Shown here piece by piece: positions 1-10,431 of a stretch of DNA of 64,000 nt (position 1 is its first letter; each line of letters begins with the position of its first letter). Source of the stretch: Riptortus pedestris (taxonomy: Eukaryota; Arthropoda; Insecta; Hemiptera; Alydidae); contig CM032230.1 of NCBI GenBank assembly GCA_019009955.1, positions 110,567,501 through 110,631,500 of the forward strand, written 5' to 3'. The notes under the pieces were generated by a model. The model was not told where the DNA came from. It was given only the letters and a program-made list of their open reading frames with translations, and did not search any database. A program made the position numbers and the translations under genes.

Positions 1-145
1 CGGCAAATGTGCATATAACAAAAGTTACTCTAAATTACAAAATAAACAACTTTTGTCATGTGCATATTTGCTGAAAAAGCAATAGGAAAGGAAATATCGC
101 CATTTTTAATTTCAGGCCCCCCCCTATAATCCCCACTCCTGTTCG
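1..145 (-). mobile_element. Helitron fragment at window edge
   Basis: This segment matches, in the same orientation, the stretch around 63100-63225 inside the complete Helitron at 63003-63633. Shared landmarks are the run ACAACTTTTGT, the ATATCGC box and the C-rich stretch ending CCCACTCC. It is incomplete because the window starts inside it and similarity fades near 145. No coding capacity is seen. Assignment rests on similarity to the Helitron copies at the other end of the window. Confidence 0.6.
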
Positions 146-368
146 TCTTAGAGAATATTAATACAAGAAAAAAACAAAATGCATTATGGTGAATATGAAT
201 TACCAAGTTTCATAAAATTCGTTACGTTTATGCGTGAAAAGGTAACAAACAAATAAACAAACAAACACACACGAAAGAAATAAAATGCAGTTATGATGTG
301 TGACATATGAAACGAAAAGTTATCGTGAAATTTCGACAAAAAAATCAATGTACAGACAGAAGTTACAA

Positions 369-370
<2 letters not shown>

Positions 371-410
<40 letters not shown>
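371..410. repeat. (TA)n microsatellite
   Basis: Uninterrupted TA dinucleotides followed by a short (CA)n stretch. The surrounding 150-1050 holds no recognisable gene or repeat. Frames reading through it encode only Ile-Tyr repeats. Confidence 0.9.
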
Positions 411-1049
411 TTACACACACACTTTTACAGTTCTCTGTTCCTATTTGAATGGTTAGTTTCTAATGAGGAGTGTCGTCTTCGTTTTGTATAATAAAAGGGT
501 ATAAAGTTAAATATTAATTCTCCCAATGAATAATGGGCCTTGTGAGAGGAGTACAACTTTGTTTAGGTGAATCGAGATAGACAAGTTGCTTTCAAAATGG
601 AAGCCCTTTTAAAGTTATCCTATAGTACTAAGCTGAAGGTACTGTCACTGTCCCATTGAGCCTCTCTCTCTCTCAAAGGGTGACAATTCCTTTTCGAGAC
701 GTTTTCATCCGTGGGACTTAAGCCTTTCCCGAGGGGATTATTGTTGCTTCGTAACAACCCACTTTTCAGTACTCAAAAGCTCTTTATGTTTTCCAGCAGT
801 TGTCCTTTGTTAAGCAGTGTTTATTTAAGTTGGGAGCGATAGGAATCAATGGGGCTCCAGTCATTTTAAACCTTTTGTGACGTCAATCTTTTCCGTTGAC
901 TTGAAAAAAGAATTGTGTTAGACCGCACACCGACGAGTAAAATTTTTTACGGAATATAATAAAATAGAATTAATGTTTATGGACTACATTGTAAGGTGGA
1001 TGAGCGTTTCTAAAAAGAACATATGTCATGTTAAAAAGATTACTATTTA

Positions 1050-1258
1050 TTAACGTCTACGTTTTGGTACTGTGGCTAATTGGGAAGGGTTATCTACAGG
1101 CTAGCACCCTTTTCTAGCTAGGGTGGGTCTAAGGATTTAATTAAATGAGTTCGCCTAAATAAATTCCTATTTGCACAGGCGGGAATCGAACTCGCCACAA
1201 GTGGATTGCCATGTGAGATTAAGGCCAATACTTTAACTCACATGGCTAACCTGAGCCC
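1050..1258 (-). mobile_element. tRNA-derived SINE (family S), antisense
   Basis: Read on the minus strand, it starts GGGCTCAGGTTAGCCATGTG (A-box-like) and has a B-box-like GAGTTCGATTCCCGCC. The body carries GACGGACT-like and CTAGAAAAGGGTG stretches and ends near GTGGCTAATT...GTAGACGTTAAT. The same head-to-body order recurs at 20598, 51228 and, degenerate, at 17150, 20997, 24307, 28650 and 31395. Box spacing of about 45 nt fits an internal RNA polymerase III promoter. SINE identity is inferred; no flanking duplication was resolved here. Confidence 0.85.
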
Positions 1259-1891
1259 TTTAAAAAGATTATTACGTCATATTCATTTTGGATTAAGAAC
1301 GCGGCAGCAAAAAAAAGACATTCCATTCTTTGGATGTGCCAAAAAACCTTTCACACGTGCTTAATTTGCGTTAATGTGTATAGAATGTAGGGAATACATT
1401 TTACTTTCAAATTCTAGTTCTTAAAGTTCTGTCAATAATCTGAAACTATGCGGGAATAAAATAGTTAAAAATCTGCCACGCAGGGGCTGCATAAACTAAG
1501 AAGATTTCCCACATGTTGAAATGACACATTACTGATCTCATTTCACCATATATTCTCTGTTTCCAAAATAAAAAGCCTATGAGTGCAAGTGGGGTGTCAA
1601 TAAAATCTTAATCGATGACCTCACACTAAATATGTGCATATATCTCACATAATAAAGGTTCGTTGAAAAAAAAGAAAGGTATTTATCCTTTGAATGATAC
1701 ATTTCATGGTATATTCGCTTATTTTTAAGTGCGATGAATAAAAGTTAGGGTTTACTGAATGCTGAAAACTAAAATATGAGCCAGTAGGTTTTTGTTGATG
1801 TTATGAAGATAACGAATATATATATAATATATTAGTAATGGTTGTGATATGTTATATGTATATAATATATAAAATATCAATATATCTATAA

Positions 1892-1936
<45 letters not shown>

Positions 1937-2215
1937 CAAAACAATTGTAAAACATCAAGTTAAACCTGTGTTTACACACAAGCAAACTATACCAGAGCAA
2001 CACACAAATAACATACTAGAAACATAAACAACTTAATACAAATACGGACAAGGAGCCATTAAAGGAAAACAATTTACCTGGACACTAACTGAAACCCCTC
2101 GTATGACAGATCTAAGAGTTAAGTAAACAGATCTGGACTAAAACGTAAACAACCTAATACGAGGAACTGACGCATAAAACCTACTGACAAGCGCACAACT
2201 AACTCAGTATAACTT
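1259..2215. other. AT-rich stretch without recognisable gene
   Basis: AT-rich DNA with a (TA)n tract at about 1893-1924. Part of 2040-2215 may belong to the Penelope-like tail that follows, because the tail at 2220-2315 recurs at 10432 and 10985. No host gene seen. Confidence 0.5.
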
Positions 2216-2320
2216 TGACGGCCTTGAAGATGGTGCCATCGCATCGAAAGCGCTTGCCAGCTGTACTCGACCATCAACCAGTGACGACGGTCTCCACCGA
2301 CAGGTATGACAACAATATAT
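2216..2320 (+). mobile_element. Penelope-like element tail with hammerhead-like core
   Basis: The terminal part (CAGTGACGACGGTCTCCACC and following ACAGGTATGACAAC) recurs next to the GIY-YIG remnant at 10432-10470 and again at 10985-11028, which links this tail to that element. At 2220-2258 there is a TTGAAGA - stem-loop - GAAA string resembling a hammerhead catalytic core (CTGANGA...GAAA), with T in place of the first C. Family assignment follows from the shared tail. Ribozyme activity is not claimed. Confidence 0.55.
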
Positions 2321-2328
2321 AAACGAAA

Positions 2329-2698
2329 GTCCGTCACGCAGGGTCTGCGTAAGCTAAGCAGAAGTTTTACAACAGAGAAATTTCACGAGAGTCGAACAGT
2401 TACGGATACGGTCGAACTAGCTTTTGACGGAAACTTAAGACTAGACCCGAAGTTAGCCGATCTCATTTCGTCCGTTACAATTAATAAAAATGCAAATATC
2501 TCGGTTAATATTCAAGATAGAGAATAAATGTATAGAACAATATTTATAGTAAATTTAATTTCATTAAGATTTCGGTTTTTATACAAGTTTTTTGATCCGA
2601 CGTATGGTAACAGCAGATATTTCGAATTTTTTGACCGCTAGAGCGTTAACAGACAAATATATAATAACTTGATATATATATTAAAATAAAAAATATAT

Positions 2699-2742
<44 letters not shown>

Positions 2743-2903
2743 TAAATTTCTTCCATTCAATTTATAAAATTCCAAATTCCCATACACCATATAAACAAAA
2801 TGAAATAAAAAATAATAATAATATTACCAATAAACTGGCATACAGGACATGAGGCTGACCATACAGGTACCCTCAGAAAGAGGGCAGCTTGATTTGTTTG
2901 TGC

Positions 2904-2957
<54 letters not shown>

Positions 2958-3045
2958 TATCATATATATATAATTTTGAACGGAGCTCATTTTCGTCATC
3001 TCCTGGGTAGGATCGATGGACATTTGAAGATATTTTTCGAAAATC
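2329..3045 (-). mobile_element. Element H copy, antisense, tail subtype ii, with 168-bp internal insert
   Basis: It begins with the antisense 3' end (AGTCCGTCACGCAGGGTCTG), where the hairpin is slightly altered. The body carries TGCAAATATCTCGGTTAATA, two (TA)n tracts (2701-2740, 2909-2955) and the 5' region CCTCATTTTCGTCATCTCCT. The 5' palindromic tip is missing. Between the two (TA)n tracts lies a non-H segment (2741-2908) that recurs in opposite orientation at 5600-5745. Degenerate and probably immobile. Confidence 0.8.
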
Positions 3046-3240
3046 GTTAGTTCTATGCAATTTCTCGATACGGAGATATTTGGAATTTTCGAAATTCCCT
3101 CCTCTAATCCTCCCTTCCCCCTGGTCCAATTTTAGCCACTGAATTGATTTTTAGTTTCTCATAAACTTTTAAATATTGAGCTTGGTACCGATCAAACAAA
3201 AAATACGACCACTTGAGAGTTTAGTCAATACACACCCTAA
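3046..3240 (-). mobile_element. Element H body fragment, antisense
   Basis: Mid-body of element H: the ACGGAGATATTT box, the C-rich CCTCCTCTAATCCTCCC stretch and a degraded CGACCACTTGAGAGTTTAG. It abuts the preceding copy's 5' region with no palindromic tip between, so the junction looks like a rearrangement or a second truncated insertion. Confidence 0.7.
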
Positions 3241-3367
3241 AAAAATATATATATATATATATAAATATAATATATATTATAATAAATATATATAATAATA
3301 TTATTACGAAAACCGCTTCATTTCCGAGGTTCCGTACAAATTGATAATATGGATCGATGTAGACATT

Positions 3368-3415
3368 AAGAAAACCAGTCACGCAATGAGTGCGTAAACT
3401 AAGCAGATTTATCAC
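3368..3415 (-). mobile_element. Element H 3' end fragment, antisense
   Basis: Contains GTCACGCAATGAGTGCGTAA followed by ACTAAGCAGATTTATCACG: the 3' hairpin and the adjacent subterminal inverted repeat of element H. Only this end is present. An array with hammerhead-like cores follows within 15 bp. Confidence 0.75.
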
Positions 3416-3429
3416 GTTCTGGAAAAGCT

Positions 3430-3896
3430 AATCTCGAGACTTATTAAATTTCAGGATCAATAAGAAGGCCAAGTCCTCTACTGTTTTTTGTAATATAAAT
3501 GCAGAGTGCACTTTCGGAGTCAACGCTCCATCCTCAGTGCCTACTGATTAAAGCTGCGTTGGGTGGGCCACGACCGCCGGGCGACTCCCGGGGGGGGGAT
3601 GTCGGCCCGGCGTCCGTGGTCCAGGCAACGCAGCTTTAATCAGCAGCAATGAGGATTGAGCGTTGACTCCGAAAGTGCACTCTGCATTATATTAAAAAAC
3701 AGAAGAGGACTTGCCTTCTTCTTGATCCTGAAATTTAATAGGTCTCGTCGCCCGGCGGTCGGACCAGGCAACGCAGCATTAATCAGCAGGCACTGAGGAT
3801 GGAGCGTTGACTCCGAAAGTGCACTCTGCATTATATTAAAAAACAGTAGAGGACTTGGCCTTCTTATTGATCCTGAAATTTAATAGGTCTCGAGAT
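3430..3896. repeat. Three-unit array (one inverted, two direct, about 143-bp period) with hammerhead-like cores
   Basis: Three units share the string CTCCGAAAGTGCACTCTGCA. The first (about 3430-3560) is antisense; the second and third (about 3626-3749 and 3771-3896) are sense with a period near 143 bp. A GC-rich hinge (3560-3625) joins the inverted pair. The clearest sense core (3789-3832) reads CTGAGGA - GGAG/CTCC stem - GAAA - GTGCActcTGCAT. It matches the hammerhead core CTGANGA plus GAAA, with possible stems II and III. Inverted and tandem terminal repeats with such motifs are known from Penelope-like elements. A related single unit sits at 17228-17366. Confidence 0.6.
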
Positions 3897-5414
3897 GTTT
3901 AGTACCTCAGGTGAACTAAGAGGAAATGTGGTTAGTAGGACTGGATTTATAGACGCCTGAAAACCAGGAGTTGAATCTCTTATTCACACTGAGTAATAAA
4001 TGTAATTTTAACTGTAAATAAAAAACAATTACATGAAGGTGGGGGTGGGGGGGGAGGTTTTGAAGTAGAAATAAAGTTTATTTATAAGTTTATGAGTGGA
4101 AAAATAAGTATGAAAAAAGTTTTATTTATAAGTTTTGTTAATAACATTTTTTTTAAGTTCATTATAAAAATTTTTATACCATACTTTTACAAATGTGAAC
4201 GTAGTTTTCAATGAATTATTTGCTAAATAATATATAATGCGATTTTTCATCACATATATTATTAATTTCATTTAATTTCAACAGTGATTGTGTAATAATT
4301 TTATTAATTGCCCCAAGCTCAGCTTCTGTATCTTCTGTGCTTAAATAATGGTTTAAAGTTTAATTTGATCAAACGAATTGAAACAAATCAAAAGCTTGGT
4401 TTCATTACAGTGTTTATATTTCTCTTTATTTTCAAACAGAAATACTCCAGTTCAATTTACAAACTAATTAAATTGCAATGTTTTATTTTTTTACGTTAAT
4501 CCACAGGTAACAGAGATAAGCATTTTATTTCCACCTTTCTCATTTGTGAAAAACAAAACAGTAATAAATATTATTGTATTTTAGTTATTTGTCTGAAGAA
4601 TCTACAAAGTGCAATGCACATATTACAAAGTTTTATTTTAATCTGTTGTAACCCCTTTCACTTTATATAGTTATATATATATATATATATTCAAATTCGA
4701 TCTAGCTTTGAAATATACAGCAAGTGGAAAGCATGTTTATTTAACGAATATATCAAAAAGTAAAAAATAAAATCATATAAATGGGTAATCGAAAAAAAAA
4801 CTGTTCTTCCTGGACATTGAATTACTTTGCGGATTGAACAATAGTGAGTGCAGAGTATTTAGAAAAGTCCATCATGCAGGAGCTCACGAGTTGCAATGGC
4901 ACACATGTGGTCTCATCTCGCCATCTATTCTTTATTTCTCCCATACTAAGAGGGCTTTCTTAACAGAAATCAAAATTACAGCTGGGCATGAGATTTTCAG
5001 TCATTCACTTATTAAAGTAAAAATTCAATGAGTTGTGCGTTCGCTGAAGGATGGAAAATAAATATAACTTAAAATATATTCCACTTATGAAAAAACGTAT
5101 AGAAGCTGTAAAAACTGTAGAACATTATATTTTTAACAAGATTGATTAAATAACACTTTTATCATCCTACTCATAGTAACTGTAAGTGCACGGACTTCGG
5201 CGCCCCCCCCCCCCGCAACGCCCCGATTTGAACGAAAACATATAATAATAATAATATAAATAAATATCTGACGTATATTTCCATCATCTAGTTAACAATT
5301 TTATTGCGGATGACGATGGTGTTTGAAGAAGAGAAATGAATTTTAATCACATGAATATTTTGCGATTCTGTTCAATCAAATACGAGCAGTTTTGGAGATG
5401 CTTGATAACATTTT
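3897..5414. other. AT-rich stretch without recognisable gene
   Basis: Mostly AT-rich single-copy-looking sequence with a G-rich run near 4040-4058, a short (TA)n near 4673-4690 and a C11 run near 5203. Short frames at 4308-4499 and 4834-5031 show no recognisable motif. Confidence 0.5.
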
Positions 5415-5539
5415 AGCAGATTTCTCTTAAGGGAAATCAGCTATTGAGGTTGTACTCATGACGGAATTTTCGAAATGTTTCTTCAAATCTCCATCGATCC
5501 TACCTAGTATATGACGAAAATGAGGTCCGTTCAAAACTG

Positions 5540-5602
<63 letters not shown>

Positions 5603-6595
5603 CAAACAAATTAAGCTGCCCTCTTATCTGAGGGTACCTGTATGGTCAGCCTCCTATTATTATTAATTTCTTATTTTATTTTGTTTATATTTTGTATATG
5701 GAAATATGGATAATTGAATGGAGGAAATTTTGGGAGGTACAAATAATATATATATTAAATATATAATATGATATATATATATATATTTGTCTGTTACCGC
5801 TCCTAGCGGTCTCATTTTTGTTTGATCGTCAACCAAACTCAATATTTAGACGTTTCCATGTAAAAAGAAAGATCAAGTCGTTAACTGCTGAAATCGGACC
5901 AGTGGGAGGGGGGTTTTAAGGGGAGGATTTTTGAAATTCAAAATCATCTCCGTTACTATACGTCATGATCGAAAAATTGTACAGGCAATCAATTTTATTG
6001 AACATTAAAATTTACTATAAATATTGTTATATACATTTATTCTCTATCTTGAATATTAACCGAGATATTTTGCATTTTTCAGTTTTCAGCTATCAGCAAA
6101 CCGACACTTCTACTCATGTTTCATACACAATACTCCGCTTTATAATAAATCACTTTATTCGAAGTTTAAATACCAAAAATTGTAAGAGACCTTTATTAAA
6201 CGAGATACATTCAAATATGCCCTGGTTGACGCCCCCCCCTCCCCCTCCCTGTCTTAAAGTTTTGACTACAAAAATTTGATGATTGAGATAACAATATTCC
6301 ACTCATTAACTAATTACAGTAAATGATATTGTGAATCGTTCTCAATAAAATTAATATGTTATATTCTAAAATATTTCAGTAATTGTTTTTTTCTTCCGTG
6401 TGGGGCGAGCAGAACCGTTTCTGTACATTTCTAACCTAACGCTTCCTGACGGCGAGTTAATTGATAATTGATGAAAACATTTCTTATTTCTCGTTTGATT
6501 TATTCACGTGGTTTGTTTGTGTTACCAGTATGTATATTTATCTATTACTTACGAGGGAAATATGCTTAGTTTACGCAGCCCCTGCTTGACGGACT
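5415..6595 (+). mobile_element. Element H copy, complete, long tail subtype iii, with internal insert
   Basis: The 5' tip AGCAGATTTCTCTTAAGGGA has one mismatch in the palindrome. It is followed by CTATTGAGGTTGTACTCATG, CCTACCTAGTATATGACG, (TA)n (5545-5597) and a non-H insert (5600-5745) shared with 2741-2908. Then come the TGTCTGTTACCGCTCCTAGC box and the body. The 3' end is GGGAAATATGCTTAGTTTAC plus hairpin ACGCAGCCCCTGCTTGACGG. Flanks are TTTT on the left and ATTTT on the right. Length about 1.18 kb. No coding capacity. Confidence 0.88.
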
Positions 6596-7004
6596 ATTTT
6601 AACTTATAGAAATATACGTCAGTGATCCAAGGCCATGCATAATGAAAATATAGGTCTAAAGTACAAAACTGTTAAAGAATATTTCTACGTCACGAGCTAG
6701 AAAATTTTAAATATCTTTATTAATTGTAAAATAAAATAATAACAAACAAAAGGATAAAGTTAAATAAAACCGTTTAAAAATATTCAAATGTCTGCATTAT
6801 TATTGATAATTGGTATAAACTTTATTCAATTAATAATACATTTCTTCTTCAATATTAAATATATCCTTATTTTTGGTTGAAAGTATTCTAATATTCTTTA
6901 AATATGGAAGATATTTGCAATTGGGGCGGGGGGGCTGCACCCCTCAGCCAGGACAGATATTATATATTAAACGGACGGACCTCATTTTTCGTCATGACCT
7001 ATAG
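6596..7004. other. AT-rich spacer with a short element H scrap
   Basis: AT-rich sequence with no gene. At 6968-7000, GACCTCATTTTTCGTCATGA matches the antisense 5' region of element H, so a degraded scrap lies next to the polypurine tract. Confidence 0.5.
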
Positions 7005-7131
7005 GTGTGGAAAGAAATGGAGGGAGAGAGAAAAGGGGAGAGAGAGGGGGAGAGGGAGAGAGGAGGAGGTGAGAGGGAGAGAGGAGGTCGTGAGAGGGAG
7101 AGAGGAGAGAGGAGAGAGGGAGAGAAGGAGA

Positions 7132-7186
<55 letters not shown>

Positions 7187-8170
7187 GTGTGAGTAGTGTG
7201 AGAGGAGGGAGGTGAGGGAGAGGGAGAGAGGGAGAAGGAGAAGGGAGAGAGGGAGTGAGGAGAGAGGAGAGAGGGAGAGAGGAGAGAGGGAGAGAGGAGA
7301 GAGGGAGAGAGGGAGAGGAGGGAGAGAGAGGGAGAGAGAGGGAGAAAGGGAGAGAGAGGGCTAGAGAGAGCGGTGGCGAGAGAGGGAGAGAGAGGGAGAG
7401 AGTGGGAGAGAGAATGAGAGAGATGGGGAGAGAGAGGGAGAGAGAAGGAGAGAGAGGGAGAGAGAGGGAGAGAGAAGGAGAGAGAGGGAGAGAGAGAGGG
7501 AGAGAGAAGGAGAGAGAGGAGAGAGAGGAGAGAGAGGGTGAGAATGGGAAGAGAGGTGAGAGAGGGAGGGGAGAGGGAGAGAGAGGAGAGAGAGGAGAGA
7601 GAGGGAGAGAGAGGGAGAGAGAGAGAGAGAGGAGAGAGAAGGGAGAGAGAGGGAGAGAGAGGGAGAGAGAGGGAGAGAGAGGGAGAGAGAGGGAGAGAGA
7701 GGGAGAGAGAGGGAGAGAGAGGGAGAGAAGAGGAGAGAGAGGGAGAGGAGAGGAGAGAGAGGGAGAGAGAGGGAGAGAGTGAGGAGAGTGAGGGAGAGAT
7801 GAGGGAGTGAGAGGAGAGAAGGGAAAGAGATGAGAGAGAGTGAGAGAGAGGAGAGAGAGAGAGGAGGAGAGAGAGAGAGAGAGGGAGAGAGAGGGAGAGA
7901 GAGGGAGGAGAGAGGGAGAGAGTGGGAGAGAAGGGAGAGAGAGGGAGAGAGAGGGAGAGTGAGGAGAAGGAGAGAGAGAGGGAGAGGGAGAGGGGAGAGG
8001 GAGAGGGAGAAGGGAGAGGGAGAGGAGAGGGAGAGGAGAGGGAGAGGAGAGGGAGGAGAGGGAGATTGGAGAGAGGGAGAGAGGAGAGAGGGAGAGAGGA
8101 GAGAGGGAGAGAGGGAGAAGGAAAGAGGGAGAGAGGGAGAGGGAGAAGGAGAGGAGAGGGAGGGAGGTGG
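7005..8170. repeat. Long polypurine (GA/GGGAGA)n tract
   Basis: About 1.17 kb of almost only A and G on the plus strand, in variants of GGGAGA, GAGAGAGG and GGAGAGAGA. C is nearly absent except around 7360-7376. Every long frame here, on both strands, is a translated low-complexity repeat (Arg/Glu/Gly one way, Ser/Leu/Pro the other). Such homopurine DNA can form triplex (H-DNA); that is established for the sequence class, not shown here. Confidence 0.95.
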
Positions 8171-8969
8171 GAGGGAGGGTGGGTGGGAGGTGGGTGTGGG
8201 GTGTGTTGAGTGAGTGAAGTGTGAGTATGTGTGTGAGTGTGTGTGTGTTGTTTGTTTGTGGGTGTGTGGGTGAGGAGTGTGGGGGAGGGAGGGTGTGGGT
8301 GGGCGTGTGGGTGTGAGGGTGTGTGGGAGTGTGGGTGAGAGGAGAAGAGGGAGAGAGGGAGAGAGGGTGAGAGGGTAAGAGGGAGAGAAGGAGAGAGGAG
8401 ATGAGGGAGGAGAGGGAGTGAGGGAGAGAGGTTGAGAGGGAGGGGAGAGAGGGAGAGAGGAGAGAGGGAGAGAGGTGAGATGGTGTGAGGGAGTGTGGTA
8501 GAGGGAGAGAGGGAGAGATGGGGAGTGGGTGTGTGGGAGTGAGGGGTGATGTGGGTGAGTGGGTTGTGTGGGTGTGTGGGTGAGTGGGTGTTGTGGTGTT
8601 GGGTTGTTGGTGTGTGGAGTGGGAAGGGAGAGGGTGTGGGTTGGTTGGGTGTGTTGGGGTTGGGTGTGGTGTGGTGTGGTGTGTGTGGTTGGGTTGGGTG
8701 TGGGTGTGGTTGGGTGTGGGTGTGGTGTGGGTTGTGTGTGGGTGGGTGGTGGGTGGGTGGGTGGGTGTTGTGTTTGGTGGGTGGGTGGTGGGTGGGTGGT
8801 GGGTTGGGTGGGTGTGGTGTGGTGTGGGTGTGGGTGTGGGGTGGTGTGGGTTGGGTGGGTGGTGGTGGGGGTTTTTGGGTTGGGGTGGGGGGTGTGTGTG
8901 TTGTGTGTGTTGTGTGTGTGTGTGTGTGTGTGTGTGTTGTGTGATGTGTGTGTGTGTGAGTGTGTGTGT

Positions 8970-9000
<31 letters not shown>
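8171..9000. repeat. G/T-rich minisatellite (GTGGGT variants) and (GT)n
   Basis: The polypurine tract turns into GTGGGTGGGTG-type repeats with renewed GA blocks (8340-8520), then dense GGGT/GGTG runs (8520-8890), then (GT)n (8895-9000). Repeated GGG runs at short spacing, for example around 8745-8800, satisfy a simple G-quadruplex pattern. Strand asymmetry is nearly complete. Confidence 0.95.
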
Positions 9001-9002
<2 letters not shown>

Positions 9003-9566
9003 TGAGTGAGAGAGTGAGAGTGAGAGTGAGAGAGATGAGAGAGGAGAGAGGGTGAGAGAGAGAGAGGAAGAAAGTAGGAGCCTTTGATTGGAAAATGCGC
9101 TAGAGCTGCGTACACTAGCTTCCCAAACAACCCCATTTTCATCGCTATGAACTATGTGAGGAGCCGTCATCGAGGCCCCTCCGAGGAAAGAGTGAACATA
9201 AATAAATCTATGTCATTCAGATGGATAGTATAGGAAAGTTTGTTCCCTTTCAGCGTCCACCAGAACCCATTTCCTGGCCTAACTTGTTCCTTCCGCCCCC
9301 CAACAAATAGAACTTTGCTCAAAAAGTAAAACCTCCCTCTGCCATCCCCCAGCGCCTATATCCTTTCACTTTCGATACATGCTGAATTGTTGCCTATTGT
9401 GTCGACAACTGATAAGATGCCATTCCATCTAGTAGATAGAGTAAAAGCAACAAGTTCGGATCATATCTCGATACGGTGGTGTGTGCCTCTAAGAGAAATT
9501 GTATTCAGGTACTTTCTACGCACGAATTATTGAAGCGTTTAGCTGGTGAGATGGCTACCTCTAAAA
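9001..9566. other. End of GA tract and unique stretch
   Basis: 9001-9072 is a final GA-rich block. From 9080 normal base composition resumes. No gene, repeat or motif recognised up to 9566. Confidence 0.5.
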
Positions 9567-9930
9567 AAAGTACTTCACGCAGGGGCTGTGTAAACTAAGC
9601 CGGTTTCCCATCTTAAGTTTTACAATAGATAAATTTACTTACACAACACCGCCGTGAATATTAAGTGAAATAATGCAAATTAAAATGAGAAATAATTCAG
9701 TCAATTTACATTTTAATAACCTTCATAACATAGTTAATAATGTCTACAACGAAAAGCGTCTGGATTGTAAAAAAACATGTCACCCAACCTCTCGGAGCTA
9801 AAAGATAGTCTTGACCAAATAACGAAAAGAAAACCAATTACTAAAATATGTCTGAATATAATATATTAATTTTATTGGAAACTATTTACTACATTTAGTG
9901 CCGCAATTTATAATGAACCAGAGTAATTCA
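9567..9930 (-). mobile_element. Element H 3' half, antisense, long tail subtype iii
   Basis: Antisense 3' end AGTACTTCACGCAGGGGCTG with the hairpin partly kept, then the subterminal repeat GCCGGTTTCCC and ACCGCCGTGAATATTAAGTG. The following 250 bp aligns with 56690-57020. The palindromic 5' tip and mid-body are absent. Confidence 0.75.
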
Positions 9931-9984
9931 CTCTAATTTTAGTAATCCAAGATTAAAAAGATGGAGAGGGATCGGGGGTCATCA

Positions 9985-10210
9985 GAGTTTATTTGCATGT
10001 GCCTCATTGTCGATTTGTTGAACACAAAATTTGATAAAAGTATCGCATTGCATTAGAAATTCCAAAGTTATGATCCCTGGAGAAGATTACGAGGTTAAAT
10101 ATTGACTGAATAGATTCTTCAGGGGTCACTATTATGGCACCTCAAGTCTCAGCCTCTTATTAACAGAATTGGCGATTTTAAGTGTGGTGGCACGGGAAGT
10201 TGGGACACCT

Positions 10211-10213
<3 letters not shown>
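9985..10213 (+). mobile_element. MITE-like repeat M
   Basis: Shares GATTCTTCAGGGGTCAC, ATTGGCGATTTTAAG and a terminal GGTGGCACGGGAAGTT with copies at 37850-38089 (antisense) and 38903-39167. The 5' terminus is degraded here. The better copies have inverted AGGGTG-type ends and TA flanks, suggesting a Tc1/mariner-type non-autonomous element. A (TA)n tract follows at 10214-10264. Confidence 0.55.

Positions 10214-10280
<67 letters not shown>
10214..10280. repeat. (TA)n microsatellite
   Basis: About 50 bp of uninterrupted TA directly downstream of MITE-like repeat M, continuing as ATACATATATATATATAC. Confidence 0.9.
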
Positions 10281-10431
10281 CACTGTACAATACATATGAA
10301 CGTAAGCCTAACTTTTAATTTCGACGATGTAATTAATATCCTAAATTAAAATAAATAATGTTGTGGTAAAGAAACCGAAATTGATAATTTATATATTATT
10401 ACATTATTATTAAATAAAAATTTAATTTGTT

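Noticed and set aside
184..5609. Frames rich in Ile-Tyr repeats (also near 30.8, 34.6, 47.0 and 60.5 kb)
   Set aside because: Translations of (TA)n microsatellites, mostly inside element H copies.
6999..9170. 723-codon minus-strand frame (and several overlapping frames on both strands)
   Set aside because: It is the translation of (GA)n and (GT)n repeats into Ser/Leu/Pro and Thr/His strings; all frames are open because the tract lacks stop codons, not because of coding.
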